A program made the position numbers and the translations under genes. The notes below the pieces were generated by a model. The model searched no databases and was not told the origin of the DNA. It saw nothing but the letters and a program-made list of their open reading frames with translations. A DNA stretch of 64,000 nucleotides from assembly GCA_014338405.1 (NCBI GenBank), contig JTDE01000201.1, positions 14,302-78,301 on the forward strand, given 5' to 3'. Shown here piece by piece: positions 40,901 to 53,200 of this stretch (position 1 is its first letter; every line of letters starts with the position of its first letter). The stretch comes from Paragonimus skrjabini miyazakii. Its lineage: Eukaryota > Platyhelminthes > Trematoda > Plagiorchiida > Troglotrematidae.

Positions 40901-43900
40901 GAACCTGATATGAATAAATACAAGCCTATCAAGAAAACACGAAATATTAGGCATCATGAATTATTTTTCGGACGTTATTTTTTCATAAGAGAAATGCGGA
41001 GTGCTGGAATGCGAAAGAATTTACTCAACGTTATTCATACTCCGAAACTAAAACACTTAGGAAACACATTACTAAACGTTTTGTTTGATTGAACGTGAAC
41101 AAGAATATCGACAAGTGGACATTCTACAGCTTCCCCAAACTTCATCGTCATTTCCCCCAGGAGAGTTAACTCCTTTTGATACGCGCCTCGATTACGTGCT
41201 TATTAACATTGTTAGACACTTAACACTTTCGAAGTATCGCTAATACTTTCTCATATGTATCGAAAGATGGACATGATTGCTCGAAGCATTTTACCGTTTT
41301 CGATACAATCTTCAGGATTCTGAAATCCACCTTCGTAGTCGGACAGACCACGCGTTTCGGCTTAGAGTCTATCATAACCGATGGTCATGGTTTGTATAGA
41401 TCGAATTCTATGTATTCGAGCAGTTGATATTCCTCCCAGTATTCAAAGTATCAGCACAGCAGTCTATCATCTGTAGGTAAGCGAAATGACTGAAGGATTT
41501 CTTAGGACCCCTAAACTTTCACGAGCCAATACACTTGGATCGATTGCTTGGTCTGATGAACTTCATATTGTGTTTCTTTACATAGGAAATTCTATTCGTG
41601 CCGGCGGTTAGTGTTCTCCAAGTAAGCTCATTCTTGACACTATCTTAAGTTTACCTGGTTATTTACTTACTACCTCTACTTCAAACAAATTTCTTAACAC
41701 AATCAGTTACGAAATTCATCTGCAGTACTGCGTGTCCAAAACGTCCTAGCAACCACCATACTCGAAGGAAAAACCAATTTCCTCCACAAATTCATCAAGC
41801 CATCATGCGTTTATGCATGCTGTGATAGGCCTCGAAACCTCTGCGACCGGCGTGTAAAGATCCCTATCATGTTCTGGAACGATGAGACACGACGTGTTAG
41901 AGATTGGAGTATCATGCAGCAGTGCGCCATCCGATCACCCAAAACAAGCGTGAACGATTGAGAACACCATTCCAACTGCTTCACCGAATCAAGTCCGGTC
42001 GATCGGTCACTTTTCCTGGTCGACATGTAGTCGCTGTTTCGCCCTAACCCCACTGCTGACAGAGGACTGTGCGCCAGTCGTTCTATTACATCCTACCTAG
42101 TGTCACTATCAGCGTGATGGCTACAAACTGTATCTGTTGCACCCTCCGCGCATCCAGGAAAATCTAGGCCCGCGTACGTCATGTACGCAATGGCGTAAGT
42201 GTCCGTTTCAGGACTAGCTTGTCACAGTGATCAACGCCAAAGAATTCTTGCGTATTACCCTCATTACAAGTGGCTTGTGCTGCACCACTGCGTTTCCACT
42301 CACACACTCCATATCCAGTGTAAACTTAAGGGAATAAAATTGGAAGCCGTTTGTATACTCACTCAGGCACGTGCATGTTCACACTCCGACGGCTTGGTTT
42401 GGATGAGGCTGATCGAACTGGTTGGCTCAAATCCTTACACACATCTATTTGGTTGGTCTACCCAGAGTCGACATTATGCCTAATTGGACGTGGAACGGCA
42501 TCACAAGCGGTCTGATGCGCAAACAGAACTACGCCGCTCCGCAACCTGTACAATTCCACGCTGAATTTTCACACCAATTGTTCATTGTACAGCTGATTTT
42601 CTTTTCGGTTGAGAATTCGCGAGACCTGAGGTAATATTAGTGACTATCCTAGCTACTACAGAATTAGAGAATCTAATACAAGTTCAACAGCTTGAGAAAG
42701 TGATGTTTACTGATGATCTGGCACCATTCTGTTAAAAGTTATAGCTCAGGAAGAGCATGACATTGAAATCCAAGGGAATTCTAACGGAGACAACCACTAA
42801 CATAGTCCGGGTCTGCGACTAAATAAAACTAGGGGTATTAGCATCCACGAATTGTTGTTACTGTCATTGTGATAGGGTATCACACAAATATTGGAGTGAT
42901 TTTAATCGTACCTAATCTACGTCACCTGCAGTTTTAAGTTCGTCAGTGAAACAGTCGCAGATTGGATGACTGTAATTCAGTACTATGCAGGTGACTAGCG
43001 GCTACAGAGTCCACTAACCGAGAGTCATTTTAAATTTCAGTGACTATTTATGAACAGTCGCCCAGACTATAGTAAGAGCACGCCCATCTACCCACGCTCA
43101 TGGGTACGATAAGTTTGTCCTTTAAACACTACATGTTTGTGATGAAGTATCATTCCTAGTCCGAGTAGCGTCACTGCATGCAAGCAGACAAAAAACTTAT
43201 ACTGTGATCGGCTGCTTTCATTAACCGTTACGCGTTTAACTTATGTAATGTGGTATGTAAAACTACACATAGATTAGATAGTGTCAGTTAGACTACACAT
43301 GAACAGGATCTTTTTAGGTAGCTTGAGATGAAACCCGCTGAACTGACTCTGATAGACAGCGCGGGGGTTTCCGGATTATCTTACGGTGAAATCACTTACA
43401 GTTAAATGTAGAATATGAGCGGGATACCGTCGGAGGAACAGCAAAGGATGATTCCACTTGCCCTTCAAACGCAAGTCACAAACACAGAAATCCGTAAATT
43501 GTCAAATGACCCAACTCTAACGAACCTGTGTGTCGGAGAACAGGAACGTGACTGGATGGTCCTCGATTCCTGCAGTTAACATGATCTTCTTTAAATCATC
43601 TCGCCATTCATTGAAGCCATAGTTTTTGGACAATTCAATTTGGAAGCAATCGTATTCAGCCCTGTTACAAGGGATAAAAAAAATGAATGTATGGTTAGTG
43701 ATGTTTACTCTGGATGGTTGTTGATCTGATGCGTGTATTCATATTGTTTATCAACTAATTGACAACAAATCATGTTGCTTTTGGTGCCACTAGTGTGAGA
43801 CATTACCAATCACACTTTCTTGCAGATTGACTCGCTTGGTACTGATGTTCTAAGAGTAGTTTTTCTTTCAACAGTTGTAAATTTATAATGCTTCATTTGT

Positions 43901-44260
43901 ATACGGAATGCCTTTCGTCTTCGAAATTGTAGTTTGTCATAGGTCACCTATGACTGGAAGTCGAATTAGCTAAACATACGAAAAGTATAACTGTACATAT
44001 ATTTTTTTCATAATCAATAACATGGAAGATCGTGGAAAATCGATAGTAGTCATAAAGTGATTTCTAACTTTCCAGGATAGATGGTTTCTTCACCTAGAGT
44101 ATACAATTTCAAATGAGACTATTGCTGATTATTCTCTATCAGTGATGAATTGCCTGTAGTTATATATCAATGGAGTGTTACGAACAAGCGCTATCCAATC
44201 TCATACAACCTCTTATGTCTAAATGTGCCCGAAAGTTGAAAGTTTGATGCCAGAAGTATG

Positions 44261-44296
<36 letters not shown>

Positions 44297-47200
44297 AACA
44301 GCCATGAGCCTGACCAAAAGGTACTGTGGCTCGGGCCGCCGTTCACCTCAACAGTGACGTAGAAAATCCTAGAAGAAAACGTTACTGAGGAGGTTGAAAA
44401 TTAATGAGAGAAGACTAACGGGGAGAATTAGAAATGGTATGGATACAGGTCCGCCACTGACTGCGACACATCGCCATCTCGGATAGCGTCTCTAACCAAC
44501 GGTTTGAATGATCACGAGGACCCCAGCCAGGCAGGCGACACCTACCCACGTTGCTCAATGAAGCAGTCAGGGTCTTCATATTTCGTGACCACTTTGTTGC
44601 TTGACCACCACGCGGTTTTATCCAACTGTTGGTGGCCTCAGCATATAATGCCCGGTAAGGTAAACGATCAGTTGACATACGGAGTACGTGGCCTAACCAT
44701 CGCAACGCAATCAGCTGACCAACTGATCGCGCATCCCGAGCGTTCCGGAATACGCGCCGGCGAACTGCCACATTGCTCACGCGATCAGTATGAATGGTTC
44801 AAAATCCGGAACGAAACATAATAAACAATATGCCAAATACTTATAAGATTGCTCGTATTCACGTAATATCTCTGTTAGATGTTAACAACAATGAAACACT
44901 TTGTTCGTGTTCTCTTATCGAAAAATTTTCATTAAACGAATGGCAATGGAAAACAGCGAAAAAAGTAATGACCTCTTTGAAAGAGAACATGTTTTTGAAT
45001 CGATATTCACAGTGAAATACACACATGATATTCACTGCGAACTTCACAATCCATTTTCTACCACTCTTCAAAGCAAGAATTTCTCTGTTCACCCATATTC
45101 TGAGAACTCCGCATACTTCTGTATATCTTCTATGTGATTATGTCTCATAACTTCCTTAAGGGATTTAAATCAGTATGAACACTCGCCATTGTGTCAAAAA
45201 AAGAAGACAGTTTGGAGAGGTGGAATACATACTTGGGATAAATACATTACTCACAAGCGAAAGTGGTTGAGCGTTCACGTATGATAATTCGGTCGTGCCT
45301 AACGTGAGGTAAGTGGCACGGTGGTAAACACGGTTGCCTTATGAATAGCGTGGCCGTGGTTCTAGTCCAGGCAGCGGCAAGGATACTGACGAGCTCTAAT
45401 GAAAACGAAACTCGAGTCTAGTGCTTCTTTTCGAAAAGGGCCGACTGAACTATCTATGGGAAAGCGAGAGCTGCGATCAATTGTGGGTGATGTTCAATCT
45501 CTATAAATACATATCTTTCTGAAAGGTGAGATTTTCACCATACGCATCGAAGTAATTACGGTAACCTGTGTGTCTCAAGGGAGTTGTTATAAAAAGCCAA
45601 GATATGCTATTCATCCGATGCCAATTGTTTCCTTAAAGGAAGACTCATCCCTGACAATTACAAACATGTCATTCTATTTATGCTTAGTGAACTATCTTCT
45701 TTCCTCTCGCAGGTTGTGATAGTGGAATGCCCCATCATCAGGACCTTCCAAATCACAGTTTTGTATGACTGAAAAGTACAGCGTTACAATGACCACTTCA
45801 GACATATGTGGACACATTTGAGTCGGTTTGTAAACTTCTGCTAATTTGGTTGCTTTATAAACTTTAGTGATTACACCACCTTCTCGACAGACATTAAAAG
45901 TTTCGGGATGTCTTTCAGATAGAAAATAGGTCACATAAGTCTTGCCTCAACTCGGTTCAGTGAGATCTTCTATCTTCCCGATCATTTTGATACACAATAT
46001 GACGTTAGTTACGTAAACAATTTGTGTGCAACTGTAGACAAAATTGGATTCCGTGTGGTTTAAATGTATTTACCGTAGTTGAATACTGATCGGTTACCTC
46101 AAGTGTTATTTAAGTAATGAACCAATCCACAGTGGTATACACACATTCAGTATCGTTCACCAAATGAACATTACTTATCAGGTCATGAGATGAAGCAACG
46201 AGATCACAAAGCTTCGCTATACAACGTGAGTATCAGCAAAACTAAGCGATCTTGGGACTATCTCTCACTCAAATTTGGGGTTTCCTATTGATACCGAGTT
46301 AATGATACTTAGATGGTAGTAGTATTGCTTATGACAAACTTAAAATCTGGTTTCCAGATGTCCTATAAAAATGGAATTCCAAGTCGGGAAACTGACTAAG
46401 GTATTATAGACATACGAATGGCTTTATAATCAATTCGCGCGTCCCATCAGAAAAATATACCTTTCAAAAAATTCAGTAAGAATCAATTTCAAATGTAAAA
46501 ATTGCAAGTTTACAACTGAAATACAGTAGGTCCCCACGGTGAACCACACCCTTTGAGACAGCATTAAGCGGTCCTTATAATGAGGATGATCTTTGTTTGA
46601 TGGGTTGCCAACTCAGATCCACTTTCCAGTTAACACACGTGAAACGATAACATCTCACCGCTGCGGTTAGAATAAACAATCATTATTTGTTGGAAATCCC
46701 AAATTATCCCTTTAGTGCGTATGAAACGTGGTAATCTCTGCCGCGCCAACGACAAGCTGATAGATCTCAGTCTTCCTGATGACCGCGTAAAACGGGCCGC
46801 TAATCGACGAAGGGTGAGTGTGTCTTCCGGAAACCGTGTTCACCACTGCGCTATTCATATTGTAGCGAAAAGGCGTCCAATAAAGCGCAATCCTTATCGT
46901 CCAACTCGCTGGTTGCCATGCTACACGCGCACTCGTGTTGATGAATCATAACTCTGGTCCATAACCCCCCCCCCGGATTCCCGCTCGCAAGTCGTGTGCA
47001 CTTCTGCCCGGTTTGTGTGTGTGTGACCAATGCCGTATATCGGGGGGTTTCCCGCCTGCCATTCATCGTCCGTTGGTCCGATCTCGTTGAGCGATGGCTA
47101 GTCCGGTCGCCTATGCTGTCCCTGATCCGCTCTCACTGTGGGCCTTTGGACGTAACTCCCCCCACGTTGAGATATTCCGCCGAGTGTTAGAATACTCACA

Positions 47201-50200
47201 CCTCCGTTTTGATAATCCATCACAATATGACCTCGATGAGAAGTCTCATACAGAGCCATCGACTGGGGTCAACAGATCATTTATTGTTGTGCTTAATGTG
47301 AACTGAGAGATGCAGTGGTCATCACGACTAATTCATGAAAGCGTAGTCGGAGATCAAGTCCTGGCCGTGACATGGATATGCACTACTGACGATCCCTGAC
47401 AAGGACAAATCTCAAGTCTAGTACCTCTCCTTGAAAGAAGTTTTTTGAAAGGTCTATGGGAATACAAAAATCGCGACCAATTGTGAATGATGTTTAGACT
47501 ATATCAACTGAAATCCCCATCCACTTATCAGTAATTATTAAATAGCCTCGACTAGTACACATAAGTACGTGTACACTTTTTCATATTACATTTCACATTT
47601 CAAATGACCGCTTTCGACCGTATTAGTTAGCCAGACATCTTTTTTTGCTCCCTTCAACTGTTTGTTAACCTTAGGCTGTTCTGGATTCAGTTCGTCATAA
47701 TTCTCATCCAGTTAACAGATATTGATGTTAACTACTCATTACGAATAAATGGTGTAAAAACCAAATAAACCAAAATTATCGCAGTTTAGTCCCATCTAAA
47801 GGGGCTATCATTTTGTCACTGGTGAGAAATACATTGGATGAAATAACTCTAAGTCCCTTGTTTTGTACTATCTTTAGCTGGAATAAATAAAACATAGGAC
47901 GCTATGTTTGCTTTAAGGATTACATAAAGTATGTGAAAATTGGACTAACAGTTATCGTTAAATTTGAACAAACAGATTCGAGTTTGTGAATTGAGTGGCG
48001 CACAGTCGTTGGCCACAGTAATACCGCAACCCAGTAGTCGATTCAACTGGATTAAGGTGTTATACTACACAGAAAAAAGGGTCAAAAGATTTATCAAACC
48101 TCATCTAATTGTGGTAGACCGGGTCCAGAAAAAAGTTTACCTGCTACCGAGTACGTAAAGACTAACGACAAAGGAAGTGTACAAACAAGACAGTCACATT
48201 TGGTATCATTCGAGTTGATATGACTAACAAATAAGTCAGGCAGCCGGGCATCTGAACAGATCCCAAACGGTCGTCGACAAGTTCACAGAGAATCCTACTT
48301 CATACTGCACAAATGAACGATCGAATGGTCAGAAAACCTTATCTATATGGAACAAAATGCTCGTTCGTTTTGTTTCTACTACATTAGTAAGTGCTTATCG
48401 ATTGGAATAGGCATCACGACTGCGTCTGTTCGTGGAACGAGTGCAGGAACTAACCCTTGAGAAACATTCATAATGCATACGTAATATCTCAATATTATGT
48501 TTGTGCGTTTGTATTCATACGTGATTATCCATAGAACGTCCGAAACTAAAAACTGATCAATATACATCAAGATTACCAGAGACCTCGAGCTTATTCCGCG
48601 AATTGTCCGGATACACTGTGACTAACTGCAATGTATATGATGGTGTGCGGACGCAGTATGTTGTTCGGTTACGCTCATCCAATATGATTATTACACAGCC
48701 ACCGGTGATTAGTACCTCTACTCATTAGAACTTCGGACAAGACCGGAACATACTCATAATCATCATCACAGACAGCAATACATCAGTGGTTCACACTGAT
48801 GCTTAACTACCACACAACCACGAAGAAGAAAAAGCAAACCCTGTATAGGAACATACTACCAGCTGTTATGAAGTATGTGCTTCACAATTTTGCATATCTG
48901 CCTCAGATTATTTAAACGTTTATCCTGCGATGAATTGAGGATAAACTTAGTTACAAAATTAGCATCTCCCACCCAAAAAAACCTTTTGTATGCATGAATA
49001 AGAAAGTCAATGATATCTTGCTAGCCTTGAATAGAGCTTTCGTCATTCACAGATAGACTTGAAATTTACGGCAGTATTCCCATATCTTTGTCGTCCATTG
49101 CCTGCACACAGAATCGTTCAGTGTGGCGGACAAAATGGGCACACTTTTCTCCCGTATCGTTTTTCATATCAGAATGGACTACTTGTTCCTGAATACGCAT
49201 GCGCCATTCCTGCTGGCTCAGTACTTAATGAGGATCACCACCTATCAATACATCATAATGGACCCGCAACTGCTACTCCACATTCGCCTTCACTATGCTC
49301 CAGACGTTCTCATTGGGGTTCAGCATAGGTGAATACGGTGCTAATCGCAATAGCTGCCCTCCTTGATAAGCATCTTCCGAAAGGATGCTTTCCAACTCAG
49401 TATGGCAATGGGAATGATCACAAATCACCACTATTGTTTATATAGCTGCGCCGATCTTCAGTTTATCCATCAGAGCAAGGAACCATTGTCTACAGTCAGT
49501 ACTGTCGTAGGCACCTCTTCGCACCGTGTAGGTCGTAATAGGACTTTTTGACATTGCTCCGATCAAATGTAAGTTTCGGCCTCTGCTGTTGGTAACAGAA
49601 ATGCNNNNNNNNNNNNNNNNNNNNNNNNNNNNNNNNNNNNNNNNNNNNNNNNNNNNNNNNNNNNNNNNNNNNNNNNNNNNNNNNNNNNNNNNNNNNNNNN
49701 NNNNNNNNNNNNNNNNNNNNNNNNNNNNNNNNNNNNNNNNNNNNNNNNNNNNNNNNNNNNNNNNNNNNNNNNNNNNNNNNNNNNNNNNNNNNNNNNNNNN
49801 NNNNNNNNNNNNNNNNNNNNNNNNNNNNNNNNNNNNNNNNNNNNNNNNNNNNNNNNNNNNNNNNNNNNNNNNNNNNNNNNNNNNNNNNNNNNNNNNNNNN
49901 NNNNNNNNNNNNNNNNNNNNNNNNNNNNNNNNNNNNNNNNNNNNNNNNNNNNNNNNNNNNNNNNNNNNNNNNNNNNNNNNNNNNNNNNNNNNNNNNNNNN
50001 NNNNNNNNNNNNNNNNNNNNNNNNNNNNNNNNNNNNNNNNNNNNNNNNNNNNNNNNNNNNNNNNNNNNNNNNNNNNNNNNNNNNNNNNNNNNNNNNNNNN
50101 NNNNNNNNNNNNNNNNNNNNNNNNNNNNNNNNNNNNNNNNNNNNNNNNNNNNNNNNNNNNNNNNNNNNNNNNNNNNNNNNNNNNNNNNNNNNNNNNNNNN

Positions 50201-53200
50201 NNNNNNNNNNNNNNNNNNNNNNNNNNNNNNNNNNNNNNNNNNNNNNNNNNNNNNNNNNNNNNNNNNNNNNNNNNNNNNNNNNNNNNNNNNNNNNNNNNNN
50301 NNNNNNNNNNNNNNNNNNNNNNNNNNNNNNNNNNNNNNNNNNNNNNNNNNNNNNNNNNNNNNNNNNNNNNNNNNNNNNNNNNNNNNNNNNNNNNNNNNNN
50401 NNNNNNNNNNNNNNNNNNNNNNNNNNNNNNNNNNNNNNNNNNNNNNNNNNNNNNNNNNNNNNNNNNNNNNNNNNNNNNNNNNNNNNNNNNNNNNNNNNNN
50501 NNNNNNATACTGTCATTTTGATCAGTATTGATAGACAAACATTTTTATCGGTAGTTCGAATTTGATGACCATTCAATAAGGGGCCGACTGGAAAGTCTAT
50601 GGGGATGCGACAGCTGCGATCAATTGTGGGTGATGTTCAACTTGAAATTAACCAAATCCCCGACTACTCATCAGAAATTCTACTGCATTAAAACGAAAGG
50701 CTTTTACATAGAAGATGCATTCTTATGTCTAAAAGAAAAACCAGTATGGAAAAAGGTACGGAACTGCGTGCCCACTCAACCGAACGCATGAAGGACTGAC
50801 GCAACCTAACATTACTAGCTAGGTCTACTTATGTGCGATTATTGTGCCTCAGCCCTATCGGTCAATTGATGTCAGCAGGCCCCACAACCGTCACGGTAAT
50901 CCTAAGCCTACAGAGGGCGTTAAGCCCACACCCATGGCGCACATGGCTTAACTCATCAGTCTTCAAACCTACCAACCATGGGTGGCGGTAGTGTAACAAA
51001 ACGTGGTCTAGCGTACAATTCAACTGGCTTGTTTCATGCGGTCCGTCCGATATGGTGTACCATACACGGTGTGGCGTGTGGCCAGGAGGGAACCACCACA
51101 TGTCCATAAACTGAATCATGCAGCATGAGTGGTGGAGTTTTGCCCTGGCTACGACGTAGCCTGTTCACCCAGTGAGGCACGCGGGCCGACACATGTGAAT
51201 GAGGTAAGGCGTTGATGATAATGGGTCGTGATTAGATTTGAACTAATGACCGTTTGCTGACTTCAATTGCGACTCAGTTGCACATCTTTTGGACCAGTTC
51301 AGTGGTCACGTTGAGCGGAGCTCGTACGGAAATGTTTCTGGTTAGCAGGTAAACCTATGTGAAATCTAGTTCACACTAACAAGCCAGTTCAACCAAAACT
51401 GGGAGTTTCTAACGTTCCTGCGTGCCCATGTGTTGTGACAGGCAGTTTCGTTGTGAGCAGTATACTACTCACAAGTAGTATGTTACCCACAGGATACATT
51501 CAGGAACAAAAGGGCAAGCTGCGGACGCCAGGAAGACAATGGACGAGAAAAGATTATCGAAATAGTGTGTACGTGCTCAGGCCAAGTGTCTTTTGTGGTC
51601 ACAACAACACATGTAGAAAACGCATCTGATCCCAACATTGATGGAATTGTCGATGATTGTGACAACATTTTTTTTCAGTGCAGAGGAAATCCTGTTAAAA
51701 ACGTGCGTGATAAAGTACACATTATTGAGTAGAGTAGGGGGTTTAGTTAATACAAGGTGAACATTATACTTAGAGGTGTGATAATTCGATCGTGCCTAAT
51801 GTGAATATCTCATGAGGACTAGGCTAGAGTTCAAATCCTGGTTGTGGCAGGGGTGAATTCTGACGACATCGAACCTAGGACCATATGTTGCCTTTCGAAA
51901 GGAATCCATCGAAAAACCTGTCTGGATGAGATCAAATGTCAGTGGTGGTCAAACTATATTATGCTCATACAAACTTTCAGACATTCTGATCAACTGAAAC
52001 AAAGCGAGGAATACCCCTATGTGCAGTAGCATGATACAGTAAGTTAGCAATGTTATCTGTATTAAGTACAGTTAGGACAACGCAGTATGGTACGTGCCAA
52101 GATATTCGTACTTTACAGATCAATCAGGGTCATATAACAATCATGGGATTTGGTAAACAAAAACGGTCTGACCTGTGTATACGCTTACATGTATTAAAAT
52201 ATACACAGCTGCAAGTGATGTACGCACAGCCAGAATCCATAAACAGATACTTGAATGTTCGAGCTACAAGAACTCAATGTGACTAGCGTATTAACAGCAG
52301 TGGCAAACAGCTGGTATTATTCTTAAGTACAACTTATGTTTGCGCTATGTTTGTTTATGCTTATGTTTGCACTATCACAGCCAAACATTGTGTAAAAGGA
52401 AACGGAAATTTGACTCACATATGTGATGCTAGCCGTGTCAAACTTTGACGTCCGCTTCCACCCATACCAAGAAGTAATGCATTACCTTGTGGTTGACGAA
52501 TGATACGAGCGATACGACATATATGTTCGACCGCATACATGAACAAAACCAAATTCATTTTGGCTGTGTTCACCTGGTTGTAATCGTCCAAATTCTCTTC
52601 AATCACTTGCAGCACCTGAAAAATAGAGAATATGAGGAATTTAAAACACACTTAAGACCTCTGAGTACAAAGAAGCTCTAACAGATTGATAGTAGTTACA
52701 ACTGATGACAAACATAACCTTCTGGCCTTCTATTGCTCGTAATATCCAATAAGAAACAGTTTCTGAGAGAACGTTCCACTCGTGACACAACAAATAATCC
52801 CACAAGGTTGACTGTTGTTGTAATACAGAATTTCAAAAGAGGCGTATAAATGCGACTCTGTTTACCGTTAAATTGCCACTTTTATACCTACACGGATCAT
52901 AGTACTTATCTGCTACTAGTATCTAACAGTGGTCTAATAACTGCTGTCAAACTAGGAGGTAGTTACTGAAAGCTGTGCAAAACATATGTCGAACTTTATT
53001 TATGGGCAATCTGGGATACAATGTTTGTAAACTAGTTTGAATGGACATATTAGCAACAAAGTTTACGTACGAAAACAGCTAACGATTATGTCACTACAAT
53101 CCAACAAAAAATTTTCGTTATCTTTGAAAATTGCACAAGCATCTTAATCACCCCGATGGCTTAGTGGATTGGATGGTGGATTCTATAAGTGAATATTGAC

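Larger units (their letters stand above)
34233..43525. other. Dynein intron E5-E6 (9.3 kb)
   Basis: The intron contains the inverted SINE at about 34386-34600, the gag-H2A chimeric locus at 36187-37550 and decayed gypsy pol at about 40155-42050. The stretches 34600-36180 and 37800-40150 show no recognisable element. Confidence 0.6.
43662..52418. other. Dynein intron E4-E5 (8.8 kb)
   Basis: The intron contains the second RTE-like 3' end (44263-44810), hammerhead SINE copies at about 45265-45530, 47285-47540, 50577-50680 and 51775-51960, a Tc1-like transposase fragment (49070-49604) and the 902-N gap. A GC-richer patch with open frames lies at 46700-47300. Confidence 0.6.

Noticed and set aside
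52440..52500. Arg instead of Lys in the AAA4 P-loop as a possible loss of function
   Set aside because: GSGRQS is the normal form in AAA4 of axonemal dyneins.
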